A DNA stretch of 44,725 nucleotides from a virus: the IMG/VR virus record IMGVR_UViG_3300035099_000078, positions 1 through 44,725 of that record; one strand, 5' to 3'. The notes beneath the pieces are model-generated. The model ran no database searches. It had not been told where the DNA came from and saw only the letters and a list, made by a program, of their open reading frames with translations. A program made the translations under genes and the position numbers. Shown here in pieces: positions 22,733-30,674 of the stretch (within the stretch, counting starts at the first letter, position 1; each line of letters begins with the position of its first letter).

Positions 22733-23067
22733 CAAGCCCTAGAATGCCTAGATCCCCAGGGCCCGCTATCCTACCCCTACCCCATAGACGATCGCCTGCC
22801 TGCAGCTCAGCTGGCTTTATCCCATGCCATCCCCATCTGCTATCCTAGCCTGCTATCCCATGTTATAGCAGGGGGTACCCCGGGCACCCCGGGGAGAAGA
22901 TGCTTCGGGGAAAATTTGCATTCTGTCGAACCCATCTAAACTACTTTAGGCATCTATAGACTTTTCTACAGTTGCAGATAGTAATAGGTATAGCATTTTT
23001 GCAACACCGTATCATTTCCACAACAATTTATCTTGACAGGGATTATGGGATAGTATAGCTTATAGGT
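22733..23067. other. Gene-free region with palindromes before terS
   Basis: No credible gene is present. GCTATCC recurs several times (from 22769, 22839, 22852). A hairpin CCTGCTAT/ATAGCAGG (22849-22856/22865-22872), the palindrome GGGGTACCCC (22872-22881) and a GC-rich hairpin CCCCGGG/CCCGGGG (22878-22894) are packed together. Because packaging sites often lie next to terS, this could be the pac/cos region; it could also attenuate transcription. TTGACA at 23033 is a possible -35 for terS. Confidence 0.5.
23033..23059 (+). promoter_or_regulatory. Possible late promoter before terS
   Basis: TTGACA at 23033-23038 is followed after only 15 bases by TATAGC (23054-23059). Spacing is short and the -10 imperfect. 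A transcript from it would begin only a few bases from the ATG at 23068, which lacks a clear ribosome binding site, so a leaderless message is possible. Confidence 0.35.
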
Positions 23068-23610
23068 ATGGTTAACGGGACAGTACCAGCTACTTATACT
23101 GCAGATAGTTGTCTCGTTGAGGTCTGTAGTCTGGCGGGGATAGACATTGGGACTAGGATTGGGATAGTCCATGCCATCATCTGCATGCTGTCTCTAGGCT
23201 GGAATGAAGATGATGTACTGGCTAGGACTAAGACCATGGGCGTTACCAGGGGAATGATAACCAGAGTCAAGGCCCGCAAGGGATTCGATAGGTGGTTTCA
23301 TCATTACGAAACCCTGCCCGATAGGAGCATAGAAGTAGCCAGGAAACTACAAGCCATCGGGGCCCCTAGAGCCATGGCTAGACTCCTAAAATCTACCTTC
23401 AGCGAGTTTGAGTCCATATCCAACAAAGCAGCAGTCGAGATTGTCAAAGGCAGCGGGGTCTCGTCCAACGTCGAATCCAAACCCGTTATCAACGTCTTGA
23501 TAAGCAATGAATTAGCTAGGCATCTAAACGAAGCGGCTAAGCTGGTCTACAAGGATGTCGGTGATACTGAACCGTTACAACTCCCGGTAGATAGCGATGA
23601 ACAAGGTTGA
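23068..23610 (+). CDS. Terminase small subunit (probable)
   Basis: The 180-residue protein lies directly before and overlaps terL by 14 bases, the classic terS-terL arrangement. Residues ~25-70 (GIVHAIICMLSLGWNEDDVL, then MGVTRGMITRVKARKGF) read as a helix-turn-helix, as needed for recognising the packaging site. A helical middle (ARKLQAIGAPRAMARLLKS) could form the oligomer, and the end (NVLISNELARHL) is a plausible TerL contact. No sequence-specific TerS signature is visible; assignment rests on context. Confidence 0.65.
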   Translation: MVNGTVPATYTADSCLVEVCSLAGIDIGTRIGIVHAIICMLSLGWNEDDVLARTKTMGVTRGMITRVKARKGFDRWFHHYETLPDRSIEVARKLQAIGAPRAMARLLKSTFSEFESISNKAAVEIVKGSGVSSNVESKPVINVLISNELARHLNEAAKLVYKDVGDTEPLQLPVDSDEQG

Positions 23611-25105
23611 CGAAAAAGAAATAGCAAGGCTGAAAAGGCTGTACTGCCAGAAGAGCCTCTACTATTTCGCTGAAGCCTTAGGCTTTAATCGCCTTTATCA
23701 TCCCCTCCACTACGAACTATGCAAGGAGATATCCAACCTTGACAATACCCAGGGCCTCTTCCTCCTCCCTAGAGGCGTCTTCAAAACAACTCTGGGCAGC
23801 ATTACCTTCTGCATCTGGCTAACCATCCAGGACTATCTCGAGACCATTGGCAAACCAGGACGAGAAATCCGTATCCTCCTTGCCAAGGAAAATGCCACCC
23901 TCGCAGAGCATGACCTTGCCTCCATCGAAGCTATCCTGGACAACAACGAGATCATCAAGGCCATCTTCCCCGACCTTGTGCCTCCTCCAACAACAAGGTC
24001 TCGTTGGAATCGCCAGGAAATGATGGTCAACAGGAAGTCCAGCTGGCCAGAAGCAACAATAACAACAATCGGCGTTGGTGGTGCTGCCCAGGGTATGCAT
24101 TTTGACTGCATAGTCTATGATGACATTATCGGGGATGATGCTAAGAATTCAGATATCATCATGGAAAGGACGATAGAATGGTTTGACTATTCCCAATCTC
24201 TCTTGATATCCCCAACTAAATCCCTTGTCAGAATCTACGGCACCAGGTGGTCCAAACGGGATATCTACCAGCACATCATTGACAACTATCCCAGGGTTAA
24301 GGTTTATACCAGAAGCATTATCGAAAACAATCAGTCTATCTTCCCAGAGGTTTATCCGCTTCACATCCTTGACGAGATGCGGGAACGTAACCCTGTCCAT
24401 TACTTTGGCCAGCTCTGCAACAATCCAATCGACCCTGGCAAGTGCGAGTTCAAGCCAGAATGGATCAAGAAATACGAATTCCAGAGGGGCAAGGACGATG
24501 AGCTGCTTATCAAGTTCGAGGACGATCCTCTTCCTTTAGATATCCGTAGCTTCGATATTGTCGGAGCATACGACCCTAGCGTCGATGAATCTCCAAAAGC
24601 CTCCAGACGGGCTATCGTCTATACAGCTATGGATAGCAAGCAGAGGGTCGCAATCCTCGACTGCTATGCCTCAAGGGAGTCAGTCGACGCTGTTCTAGAC
24701 CGCATCTTTAACATGTTCCACCACTGGCATCCCAGGAAGTTCAGTATAGAATCAGTAGCTCTATCTAGGATCTATATTGATCTTGTTCAAAAAGAAGCCA
24801 AGATTAGGAATACCTGGATTGCTGCTCAACCCTTCAAGGTTAGCTCTCGACAATCCAAAGACAGCAGGATTAGGGATGCCATACAGCAAGTTGCTGCTGA
24901 GGGTAGGCTATATTGCTTGCAATCCTTTAGGGATCTACAACAAGAGTTTATTGACTTCCCCAATGGCAAAACCAAGGACATCCTCGATGCCCTATCCATG
25001 TGCATCCAGACTCATCAGCCTCCTATTAGCGAAGAGGAAAGGAAATATTCAGAGGACTATGATGAGTACGTTCTGCAATCCCGTAACAAAGTGACAGGGT
25101 ATTAA
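23597..25105 (+). CDS. terL: Terminase large subunit
   Basis: The 502-residue packaging motor has the ATPase Walker A LPRGVFKTT (residues 57-65), Walker B CIVYDDI (171-177), and the coupling motif GTRW (215-218). The RNase H-like nuclease half contains AYDPS (D326), an acidic SIES strand (E385) and a C-terminal DILDAL with D461/D464. Length and motifs are normal for the family. It pumps DNA through the portal and cuts the concatemer. It is coupled to terS and followed 7 bases later by the endolysin gene. Confidence 0.95.
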   Translation: MNKVDEKEIARLKRLYCQKSLYYFAEALGFNRLYHPLHYELCKEISNLDNTQGLFLLPRGVFKTTLGSITFCIWLTIQDYLETIGKPGREIRILLAKENATLAEHDLASIEAILDNNEIIKAIFPDLVPPPTTRSRWNRQEMMVNRKSSWPEATITTIGVGGAAQGMHFDCIVYDDIIGDDAKNSDIIMERTIEWFDYSQSLLISPTKSLVRIYGTRWSKRDIYQHIIDNYPRVKVYTRSIIENNQSIFPEVYPLHILDEMRERNPVHYFGQLCNNPIDPGKCEFKPEWIKKYEFQRGKDDELLIKFEDDPLPLDIRSFDIVGAYDPSVDESPKASRRAIVYTAMDSKQRVAILDCYASRESVDAVLDRIFNMFHHWHPRKFSIESVALSRIYIDLVQKEAKIRNTWIAAQPFKVSSRQSKDSRIRDAIQQVAAEGRLYCLQSFRDLQQEFIDFPNGKTKDILDALSMCIQTHQPPISEEERKYSEDYDEYVLQSRNKVTGY

Positions 25106-25112
25106 GATAAGG

Positions 25113-25538
25113 TTGAATACCATAGGCTTTTATACGGCTGCAAGAGAATTAGTTAGGAAACACGAGGGATTACGTCTCAAGGTATATAGAGATACCGCTG
25201 GCAAGTTAACAATTGGCTATGGCAGGAATCTAGATGACAAGGGCATCTCCAATTCCGAAGCCGAGACGCTCCTGGACAACGATCTCAAGGAGGTCTATGG
25301 AGACCTTGAAACCATCTTTAGCAAGACTATCTGGGATGAAGACATCAACAGACTAGCAGCCCTTGTCTCCATGCGCTTCAATCTTGGTCCTGCGGGTTTT
25401 AGGAAATTCAAAAAGATGATTGAGGCTGTTAGGAACAGGGACTGGAATGAGGCTGCTAATCAAGCCAAGGATTCTCAATGGTACAGCCAGGTAGGGGTTC
25501 GTGGACAGGAAATTGTTGATCTTTTGAAAGGCAAATAG
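25113..25538 (+). CDS. T4-type endolysin (GH24 lysozyme)
   Basis: The 141-residue protein has the muramidase catalytic pattern HEGLRLKVYRDTAG then LTIGYG: E18, D27 and T33 correspond to the T4 lysozyme triad. It cuts the MurNAc-GlcNAc bond in peptidoglycan. There is no signal peptide, so it needs a holin; candidates are at 39634-40047 and 34990-35172. The start is TTG at 25113, with AAGATAAGG immediately upstream. Its position beside terL, far from the holins, is unusual. Confidence 0.9.
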   Translation: MNTIGFYTAARELVRKHEGLRLKVYRDTAGKLTIGYGRNLDDKGISNSEAETLLDNDLKEVYGDLETIFSKTIWDEDINRLAALVSMRFNLGPAGFRKFKKMIEAVRNRDWNEAANQAKDSQWYSQVGVRGQEIVDLLKGK

Positions 25539-25578
25539 CCCCGAAGACTCCCATGGAGTAGCCTGGCAAGGCTGGGGC
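25538..25578 (+). ncRNA. Candidate three-way-junction RNA over the endolysin stop
   Basis: Three perfect 5-bp stems nest exactly: GCCCC (25538-25542) with GGGGC (25574-25578); ACTCC (25547-25551) with GGAGT (25555-25559), loop CAT; AGCCT (25560-25564) with AGGCT (25569-25573), loop GGCA. The second and third helices abut, as do the third and first. The element begins at the last base of the endolysin stop and ends ~13 bases before the next ribosome site. Confidence 0.45.
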
Positions 25579-25597
25579 GTCTCAATAGGGAGGTAGG

Positions 25598-25765
25598 ATG
25601 AGCAGATCAGTTAAGGCGTCAAGGAATAAGGTCCATAAGGTTATGGGAGAATTTAAGAGAGGACAGCTGTATTCTGGATCGGGCCATAAGGTTACGTCTC
25701 GTAAGCAGGCTCAAGCCATAGCTCTTTCGGAAGCTGGTCTAAGCCGTAAGAAAAAGAAGAGATAG
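25598..25765 (+). CDS. DUF6496-type small basic protein, 55 aa
   Basis: The frame reads through MGEFKRGQLYSGSGHKVTSR and then KQAQAIALSEAGLSRKKKKR. The K-x-G-Q-L-x-S-G-S-G-x-K-V-x-x-x-x-Q-A-x-A-I-A-L-S-E-A pattern is the DUF6496 family, common in phages and bacteria and of unknown function. AGGGAGG lies upstream of the ATG. It ends 1 base before the metallopeptidase start. Confidence 0.85.
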   Translation: MSRSVKASRNKVHKVMGEFKRGQLYSGSGHKVTSRKQAQAIALSEAGLSRKKKKR

Positions 25766-25766
25766 T

Positions 25767-26801
25767 ATGCCTGAACAAGATCTAAGGTGGGAACAGCGTG
25801 TGGATCAGCCCGCTGCTCCAGAAGCTACAATATCTACATACCACCCAAATTATCTTGAGGAGATCATCAGAACCTTGGTTGGTTTCTCCCCCTATGAGAT
25901 TCCGCATCAGTCGAGGGAGAAGACAGCCATGGACCTGATAGGCCTTGCTTCTAACTTTGCTTCGCCTAGAACCATAGCTCCTATGGTAGCTGCTTTAACC
26001 AAGCAGCAGATACTTTCAGGAATCAGCAGGCCAGCAGTTAGGGAATCTGTAGGACAATACCTTGAGAAAATCCCCCAAGCTATTCTCGATAAACTGAAAG
26101 GATTTAGGGAAGTCGCTCCTAAAGAGATATACGAAGCTGCTGGACTCGAGCATAAACCTCTGGAGGCAGTAAAGGGAACTTATCGCCCAGCTGAACGAGA
26201 CATTTTCATTGCAGTTCCTAAAGAAGTCAAGAATAAACTTGCTGACAAGATTTACAACTGGTTTCTAGAGACTGGGGATAGCGATCTGATAAGGACGATC
26301 AAGCATGAATTTGCTCATCACTTTGAAGAGTTTATGACCTCTAATGATGCCCTGAAAGCAGTTGGCAGAATGAAGGAACTTGGGGTTAGGGCCAAGTACG
26401 ACAAGCTGCTGGAAGGGTTGTTCAAACCTAAAGCTTCTAAGGAGCATAGAGAACTATTTGCTGAAACCCTTCAAGAACTAAGTCCAGGAGAGACTGGTTA
26501 TGTTTTGCAAGATTTGTTTGAAAAAGTTGCTAAAAGGAAGCTAGTTGAAAGGACAGGAATACGAACAGAAGTTCTTAAATCTGTGACTGAAGAACCAAGG
26601 GCTGGCCAGTTTGTTATTTTCCTTGACGAAGCTGGCAATGTTCAGAAGGGCAAGATACGGGATTATGACTCATACTCCAAGACTGCAATGATATTCCCGC
26701 AGGACAGGTCTTTGATCCCTAAAGACCCAATATCCCAGGCTAGAGCCTCTATTGACGTTCCCTTGGATCGGATAACTAAACTAGAGGGCGGACCACGTTA
26801 A
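25767..26801 (+). CDS. Zinc-metallopeptidase-motif protein upstream of portal
   Basis: The 344-residue protein has HEFAH at residues 180-184 inside a helix (RTIKHEFAHHFEEF), the HExxH zinc site of gluzincin/metzincin-type peptidases; E226-region residues (LFAETLQEL) could supply the third ligand. The N-terminus is polar and a C-terminal beta segment (GQFVIFLDEAGNVQKGKI) follows. Position just before portal suggests a capsid-maturation or virion-borne peptidase, but this is not the usual serine-type head protease. Its ribosome site is weak, so it may depend on coupling with the gene before. Confidence 0.65.
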   Translation: MPEQDLRWEQRVDQPAAPEATISTYHPNYLEEIIRTLVGFSPYEIPHQSREKTAMDLIGLASNFASPRTIAPMVAALTKQQILSGISRPAVRESVGQYLEKIPQAILDKLKGFREVAPKEIYEAAGLEHKPLEAVKGTYRPAERDIFIAVPKEVKNKLADKIYNWFLETGDSDLIRTIKHEFAHHFEEFMTSNDALKAVGRMKELGVRAKYDKLLEGLFKPKASKEHRELFAETLQELSPGETGYVLQDLFEKVAKRKLVERTGIRTEVLKSVTEEPRAGQFVIFLDEAGNVQKGKIRDYDSYSKTAMIFPQDRSLIPKDPISQARASIDVPLDRITKLEGGPR

Positions 26802-26817
26802 TCCAGGATGGTAAGTA

Positions 26818-28770
26818 ATGATAAAACAGCTTAAGATTCCAGACGACAAACAGAAACAGATTGTTAACTTCTTCGAGCAGGAAATCAAATCTGCCTTACG
26901 TTCCAGGACAGAACTTGAACGTCATTGGGTCAAGCAGTATGGGATGTTCGAAGGAAAGCCATCCCAGGAGGTCAAGACATTCCCGTGGCCTCAAGCCAGC
27001 AATGTAGTCATCAATATCTTGTCCATTACTATTAATGCCTTCATTGCTAGGCAGATGAACAGCCTATTCCAATACCGACCCTTCTGGACTGTTACTGCTC
27101 TCAACAGGAAATGGACAGATCATGCTATCCCAACCCAGCGTCTTCTGGAATATGCCCAGCGTTTCGAGATGAAGTTAATCAGGAATATCGTCAACTACTT
27201 CTACGATATGGCTCTTTACGGCACCGGTATCGCCAAAATTCCTTGGCTTCTGGAAACAAAGGAAGACAAGAAATATAATGACTCTGGCGATGTTGTTAAG
27301 TCTATAGTCAACATGGCAGACGGTCCCAGGTTTATCCCCATATCGATCTACGACTTTATCATCCCAATCCAATCTGCAACAGATATTCAATCTACTCCAT
27401 GGATCGCCCATAGGTTTCGTCTCCGTTATCCTCAGATCAAGGAGCGTGAACGATTGGGCTTCTATATGAATACCGACAAGGTAGAAAGGGCCCTAAGAGT
27501 CCGTGCTGATGCTATTGAAACGGAGATTGAGCGAATTCGGTATCTTGAATATTCCCAGACTGCAGAGGAATATGAAATCTACGAAGTCTGGTGCGATTAT
27601 GATTATGACGACGATGGGATAGAAGAAAAATGCGTCTTTACGATCAACTTCGATGCCAATACTATTCTTCGAGCGGTTCTGAATCCATTCAATCATCGTC
27701 TGCGTCCATTCATTACAACGCAGTGCTTCCCAAGACCCTACAGCATCTATGGTCTTGGATTTGGCCATAAGCTTGAGAGACTGCAGGAGGCTATTACAAC
27801 TCAGGCTAACCAGGCTATTGATAATGCGACTATAGCCAATACCAGATGTATCACCTACACTGCTGGCTCTGGCGTCAAGCCTCCGCTGAAGATTTATCCT
27901 GGCAAGGCAATCAAGGTTACAAACCCTGGCGATATTGGGTCGTTCCAGCTTGGCGATATTTATCCCTCTCAGAACCTGATTATCAACTTTCTTAGGGATG
28001 TATGCGAAAGGGAGACTGGGATCAGCGACTATTCTCTTGGCAAGGAATCATCCATTGTCAAAAGCGGAGCTACAGCGACATCAACATTGGCTTTGATTCA
28101 GGAAGGCTCCAGGCTCTTTGACTTCCTGCTCAAGAATTTCAGACAGGATATGTCTGATGTCGCTTACCAGGTCTACAGTCTCTATTCCCAGTTTAAACCG
28201 TCTGGCTTAGTTTTTAGTCTTCTAGACAAGGATGGGGCCCTAGTCGAGGAGACCTGGAATGCAGCTACAGAAGAAGATATACGGAGATGTCTGCTATTTG
28301 AGCTAACAGCGTCTAACGTTTATGTTAATCAGATGTTAGAAAGGGAATCCTGGATTCAGCTTCTTAATATGGTCATGGGCTACTACAATCGTATCTTCGA
28401 AGCCGCTCAGCTAATCGTCTCTCCCCAGGCACCCAAGGAACTCAGAGACCTTGTTGGCAAGATGGTTGTCTCTGGCACGCTTATTATGGATCGTATCATC
28501 GATCGCTGGGGGATCCTGGACAAGGAAAGGATGATTCTACAACCAGAGGATATTGAAACTCTAATTGGGCAAGCTGAAGCTCAAGCTCCCCAAAGAGCTC
28601 AGCAGCAACAAATGATGGACTTACTTAAGGAGGCAATGAGACGTGGAGGAAGACAGCAAACAAGACAGCAGAGACCTCCTGGAGTCCCCGGGGTTCCTGG
28701 ACCTTCACCGGCCCCTGGACCCGCAGGAGTTGGAGGACCTTCGGGACCTCCGCCTGCACCCAGGCTATAG
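26818..28770 (+). CDS. Portal protein
   Basis: The 650-residue protein has the size and composition of podovirus-type portals: an N-terminal helical wing (QKQIVNFFEQEIKSALRSR, then FPWPQASNVVINIL), a core with ALYGTGIAKIPWL, a crown/stem region (GISDYSLGKESSIVKSGATA, ATSTLALI), and a C-terminal low-complexity tail rich in Q, R, then P and G. Twelve copies form the ring that carries DNA into the head. It lies between terL and the scaffold/capsid genes, the standard order. The Pro/Gly tail overlaps the next gene in another frame. Confidence 0.85.
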   Translation: MIKQLKIPDDKQKQIVNFFEQEIKSALRSRTELERHWVKQYGMFEGKPSQEVKTFPWPQASNVVINILSITINAFIARQMNSLFQYRPFWTVTALNRKWTDHAIPTQRLLEYAQRFEMKLIRNIVNYFYDMALYGTGIAKIPWLLETKEDKKYNDSGDVVKSIVNMADGPRFIPISIYDFIIPIQSATDIQSTPWIAHRFRLRYPQIKERERLGFYMNTDKVERALRVRADAIETEIERIRYLEYSQTAEEYEIYEVWCDYDYDDDGIEEKCVFTINFDANTILRAVLNPFNHRLRPFITTQCFPRPYSIYGLGFGHKLERLQEAITTQANQAIDNATIANTRCITYTAGSGVKPPLKIYPGKAIKVTNPGDIGSFQLGDIYPSQNLIINFLRDVCERETGISDYSLGKESSIVKSGATATSTLALIQEGSRLFDFLLKNFRQDMSDVAYQVYSLYSQFKPSGLVFSLLDKDGALVEETWNAATEEDIRRCLLFELTASNVYVNQMLERESWIQLLNMVMGYYNRIFEAAQLIVSPQAPKELRDLVGKMVVSGTLIMDRIIDRWGILDKERMILQPEDIETLIGQAEAQAPQRAQQQQMMDLLKEAMRRGGRQQTRQQRPPGVPGVPGPSPAPGPAGVGGPSGPPPAPRL

Positions 28771-28957
28771 GATTTATCTTTCCCTTCTGCATGAATTAGC
28801 AGATGATTGGCGCAATATAGCCATGTCTGCCAAGGACTGGGAATCTTATGTCGCCGCCCGTAAGGTCTGGGAAGTTATCAACTATACTATCATCCCACTC
28901 ATCTTTGGCGAGTTAGAAGGACTAGAGGTCCTTAAAAACAATAAGAAGGAGGATTAG
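28643..28957 (+). CDS. Hypothetical protein overlapping the portal 3' end, up to 104 aa
   Basis: A strong ribosome site TAAGGAGG (28626-28633) inside portal lies 9 bases before a GTG at 28643 in the +1 frame. The resulting frame overlaps portal by 128 bases, then continues as SLLHELADDWRNIAMSAKDW and VWEVINYTIIPLIFGELEG, a well-formed helical protein. A later ATG at 28823 would give only 44 residues but has no ribosome site. The helical part beyond portal looks conserved-like; the start is uncertain. Confidence 0.55.
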   Translation: MEEDSKQDSRDLLESPGFLDLHRPLDPQELEDLRDLRLHPGYRIYLSLLHELADDWRNIAMSAKDWESYVAARKVWEVINYTIIPLIFGELEGLEVLKNNKKED

Positions 28958-28959
28958 AT

Positions 28960-29676
28960 ATGCCGCCAGTAAAGATTCCGGGAGTAGATCTGCCGGAAGA
29001 ACAGAAGCAGCCAGCTCAGCAAGGACAGGATGCTCCTGTAGATCAGAAGCCAACGGAGATTATTCTGGATGGCGAAGGTATTCCAGAGCCATTCAGGGGT
29101 AAGCCCGCCAAGGAAGTTGTCGACAAGCTTTTAGAGACCAATTTAGAAATTGAGAAACTAAAAGCAGAGCTGGAGAAGGAAAGAACCAGTAAGCAAGCAA
29201 TTCCTAGCAGACCTGTAGATCAGATGTCTGAAGAGGAACGTAGGGCCCAGATGGAACGGGAGTTCTTCTCTAATCCCATCGAGTTCCAGAACAAGCTTTT
29301 CCAGGAAAGGATGAAGCCACTTGTCGGCCAGTTTTACCAGACCCAAGAGCAAGTCCAAAAGGAATTTGCTCGTAAGAGACTGGAGGACTTCGACAAGTAC
29401 GAGAAGGACATCGATGGGGTTATGAAGGATGTCCCTCCAGAGCTGAAGGTTAATCCTCAGACCTGGGAGCTTGCTTACAATATCGTCTTGGGGCGGGAGT
29501 ACAGAAAGGCTATCAAGGAAGCTAAGGCTAAGTCTGGTATGTTTACCGAGACTGGTTCTGCTCCCAAGTCAGCTTCCTCCAAACCGATTCTTACCGACGA
29601 GGAGCGTAGCGTAGCTTCCAAGTTTGGTATGACTGAAGAGGAATGGATTGAGTGGAAGGAAGCAAAAGAGATCTGA
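28960..29676 (+). CDS. Scaffold-like protein
   Basis: The 238-residue protein is rich in Glu, Lys and Gln, predicted as long coiled coils (KLLETNLEIEKLKAELEKER; FARKRLEDFDKYEKDI) after a disordered Pro/Gln start, and ends in a small basic/acidic helical tail. Charged helical proteins between portal and capsid are typically scaffolds that guide procapsid assembly and then leave. AAGGAGG precedes the ATG. No protease site is visible. Confidence 0.7.
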   Translation: MPPVKIPGVDLPEEQKQPAQQGQDAPVDQKPTEIILDGEGIPEPFRGKPAKEVVDKLLETNLEIEKLKAELEKERTSKQAIPSRPVDQMSEEERRAQMEREFFSNPIEFQNKLFQERMKPLVGQFYQTQEQVQKEFARKRLEDFDKYEKDIDGVMKDVPPELKVNPQTWELAYNIVLGREYRKAIKEAKAKSGMFTETGSAPKSASSKPILTDEERSVASKFGMTEEEWIEWKEAKEI

Positions 29677-29679
29677 TAG

Positions 29680-29693
29680 ATTTAGATCTAAAT
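29680..29693. promoter_or_regulatory. 14-bp palindrome and shared CTAGATGCTAA site
   Basis: ATTTAGATCTAAAT is a perfect palindrome in the gap before gene 29724. CTAGATGCTAA follows at 29700-29710 and also occurs upstream of the rightward promoter (22267-22277), so one regulator could bind both. Confidence 0.4.
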
Positions 29694-29723
29694 TAATAGC
29701 TAGATGCTAATCAGGAGATTGTT

Positions 29724-30131
29724 ATGGCAAAAGAAGAACATCGAATTGAGTCTGTTGATCCCACTTCCAAGGAAGCCAAGAATGCTGCTATAGACCATTC
29801 CCATTTTGATATGTTCAAGGTCGAGGGAGACCCAGAGATGGAATACTATTGGGCTAGGAGTACCAATCCCACCCAGCCAGGCAGTGTTGAATGGGAATCA
29901 ATGCACCGTAAGTTCGAGACGTGCAATGATCCCAAGATCAAGGCTATTGGCAGGCGACCAGATGGGACTTATCAGGTTGGGGATGCTATTCTTATGCAGC
30001 GTTCTAAAGCCGTTGCGGAGAAGGAGCGGAAGGAAATTGAGGATGCAGAAAGACGTAGAATGAGGAAAATCGAAGATGAACTTCAGCATGCTGCTAGGCG
30101 AGCTGGAGTCAGAATTTACAAATCAGATTGA
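29724..30131 (+). CDS. Hypothetical head-region protein, 135 aa
   Basis: The protein has a polar start, a central segment EMEYYWARSTNPTQPG, and a strongly charged C-terminal helix (KAVAEKERKEIEDAERRRMR). It lies between scaffold and decoration genes. A small head or scaffold-associated protein is likely. CAGGAG lies 7 bases upstream of the ATG. No family recognised. Confidence 0.6.
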   Translation: MAKEEHRIESVDPTSKEAKNAAIDHSHFDMFKVEGDPEMEYYWARSTNPTQPGSVEWESMHRKFETCNDPKIKAIGRRPDGTYQVGDAILMQRSKAVAEKERKEIEDAERRRMRKIEDELQHAARRAGVRIYKSD

Positions 30132-30159
30132 GACAATTTGATTAGGAGGTTAACAAAAT

Positions 30160-30657
30160 ATGGCTACTATTACGTTAACAAGAGCGGTGCTCGCCAAGAC
30201 TGAGTCTGGTAATGAGCCTATGGTGATAATGTATCCCGAGGCTGCCAGCCAGAGTTTTGTCAAAGGCGAGTTTGTGTACTTGGATAGCGGATACGTAAAG
30301 GAATGTGGTGATAACCCTACGGCAATCCTAGGAATGGCTATGGACGATGCCCATAGTAGTACTGCTGGAGCATACAAAGTCGGTGTCGCTGTTTTTAGCG
30401 ACAATACCATCCTGGAGATGAATAAGGTTAATTCTTCTGATTCGGGAGTGGCTACTGCTTATTCCGATATTGGAGCAGTCTTTGGAATCTATCGGGATAC
30501 TGACGACAGCCAAGTCCATGCAGTTGCTAGCCCAGCCAACCCAAGATTGATCTGCATTGGCCTTAGCGGTAGCGATCAGGTTGGCGACACCGGTGGGCGT
30601 CTATTGCTAAGGGTTATTGGGACTTACCGCCAGCTGGCTTCCACATCTGGTGGTTGA
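30160..30657 (+). CDS. Head decoration-like protein
   Basis: The 165-residue protein is beta-rich and begins ATITLTRAVLAKTESGNEPM, continuing with GEFVYLDSGYVKECGDNPTA and ILGMAMDDA. The repeated 'G-x-f-V-y-l-x-x-G' and 'i-l-G-m-A' pattern, 165-residue size and place directly before the capsid gene are those of capsid decoration/stabilisation proteins. TTAGGAGG lies upstream. No enzymatic motif. Confidence 0.6.
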   Translation: MATITLTRAVLAKTESGNEPMVIMYPEAASQSFVKGEFVYLDSGYVKECGDNPTAILGMAMDDAHSSTAGAYKVGVAVFSDNTILEMNKVNSSDSGVATAYSDIGAVFGIYRDTDDSQVHAVASPANPRLICIGLSGSDQVGDTGGRLLLRVIGTYRQLASTSGG

Positions 30658-30674
30658 TAAGGAGGGGATAAACT

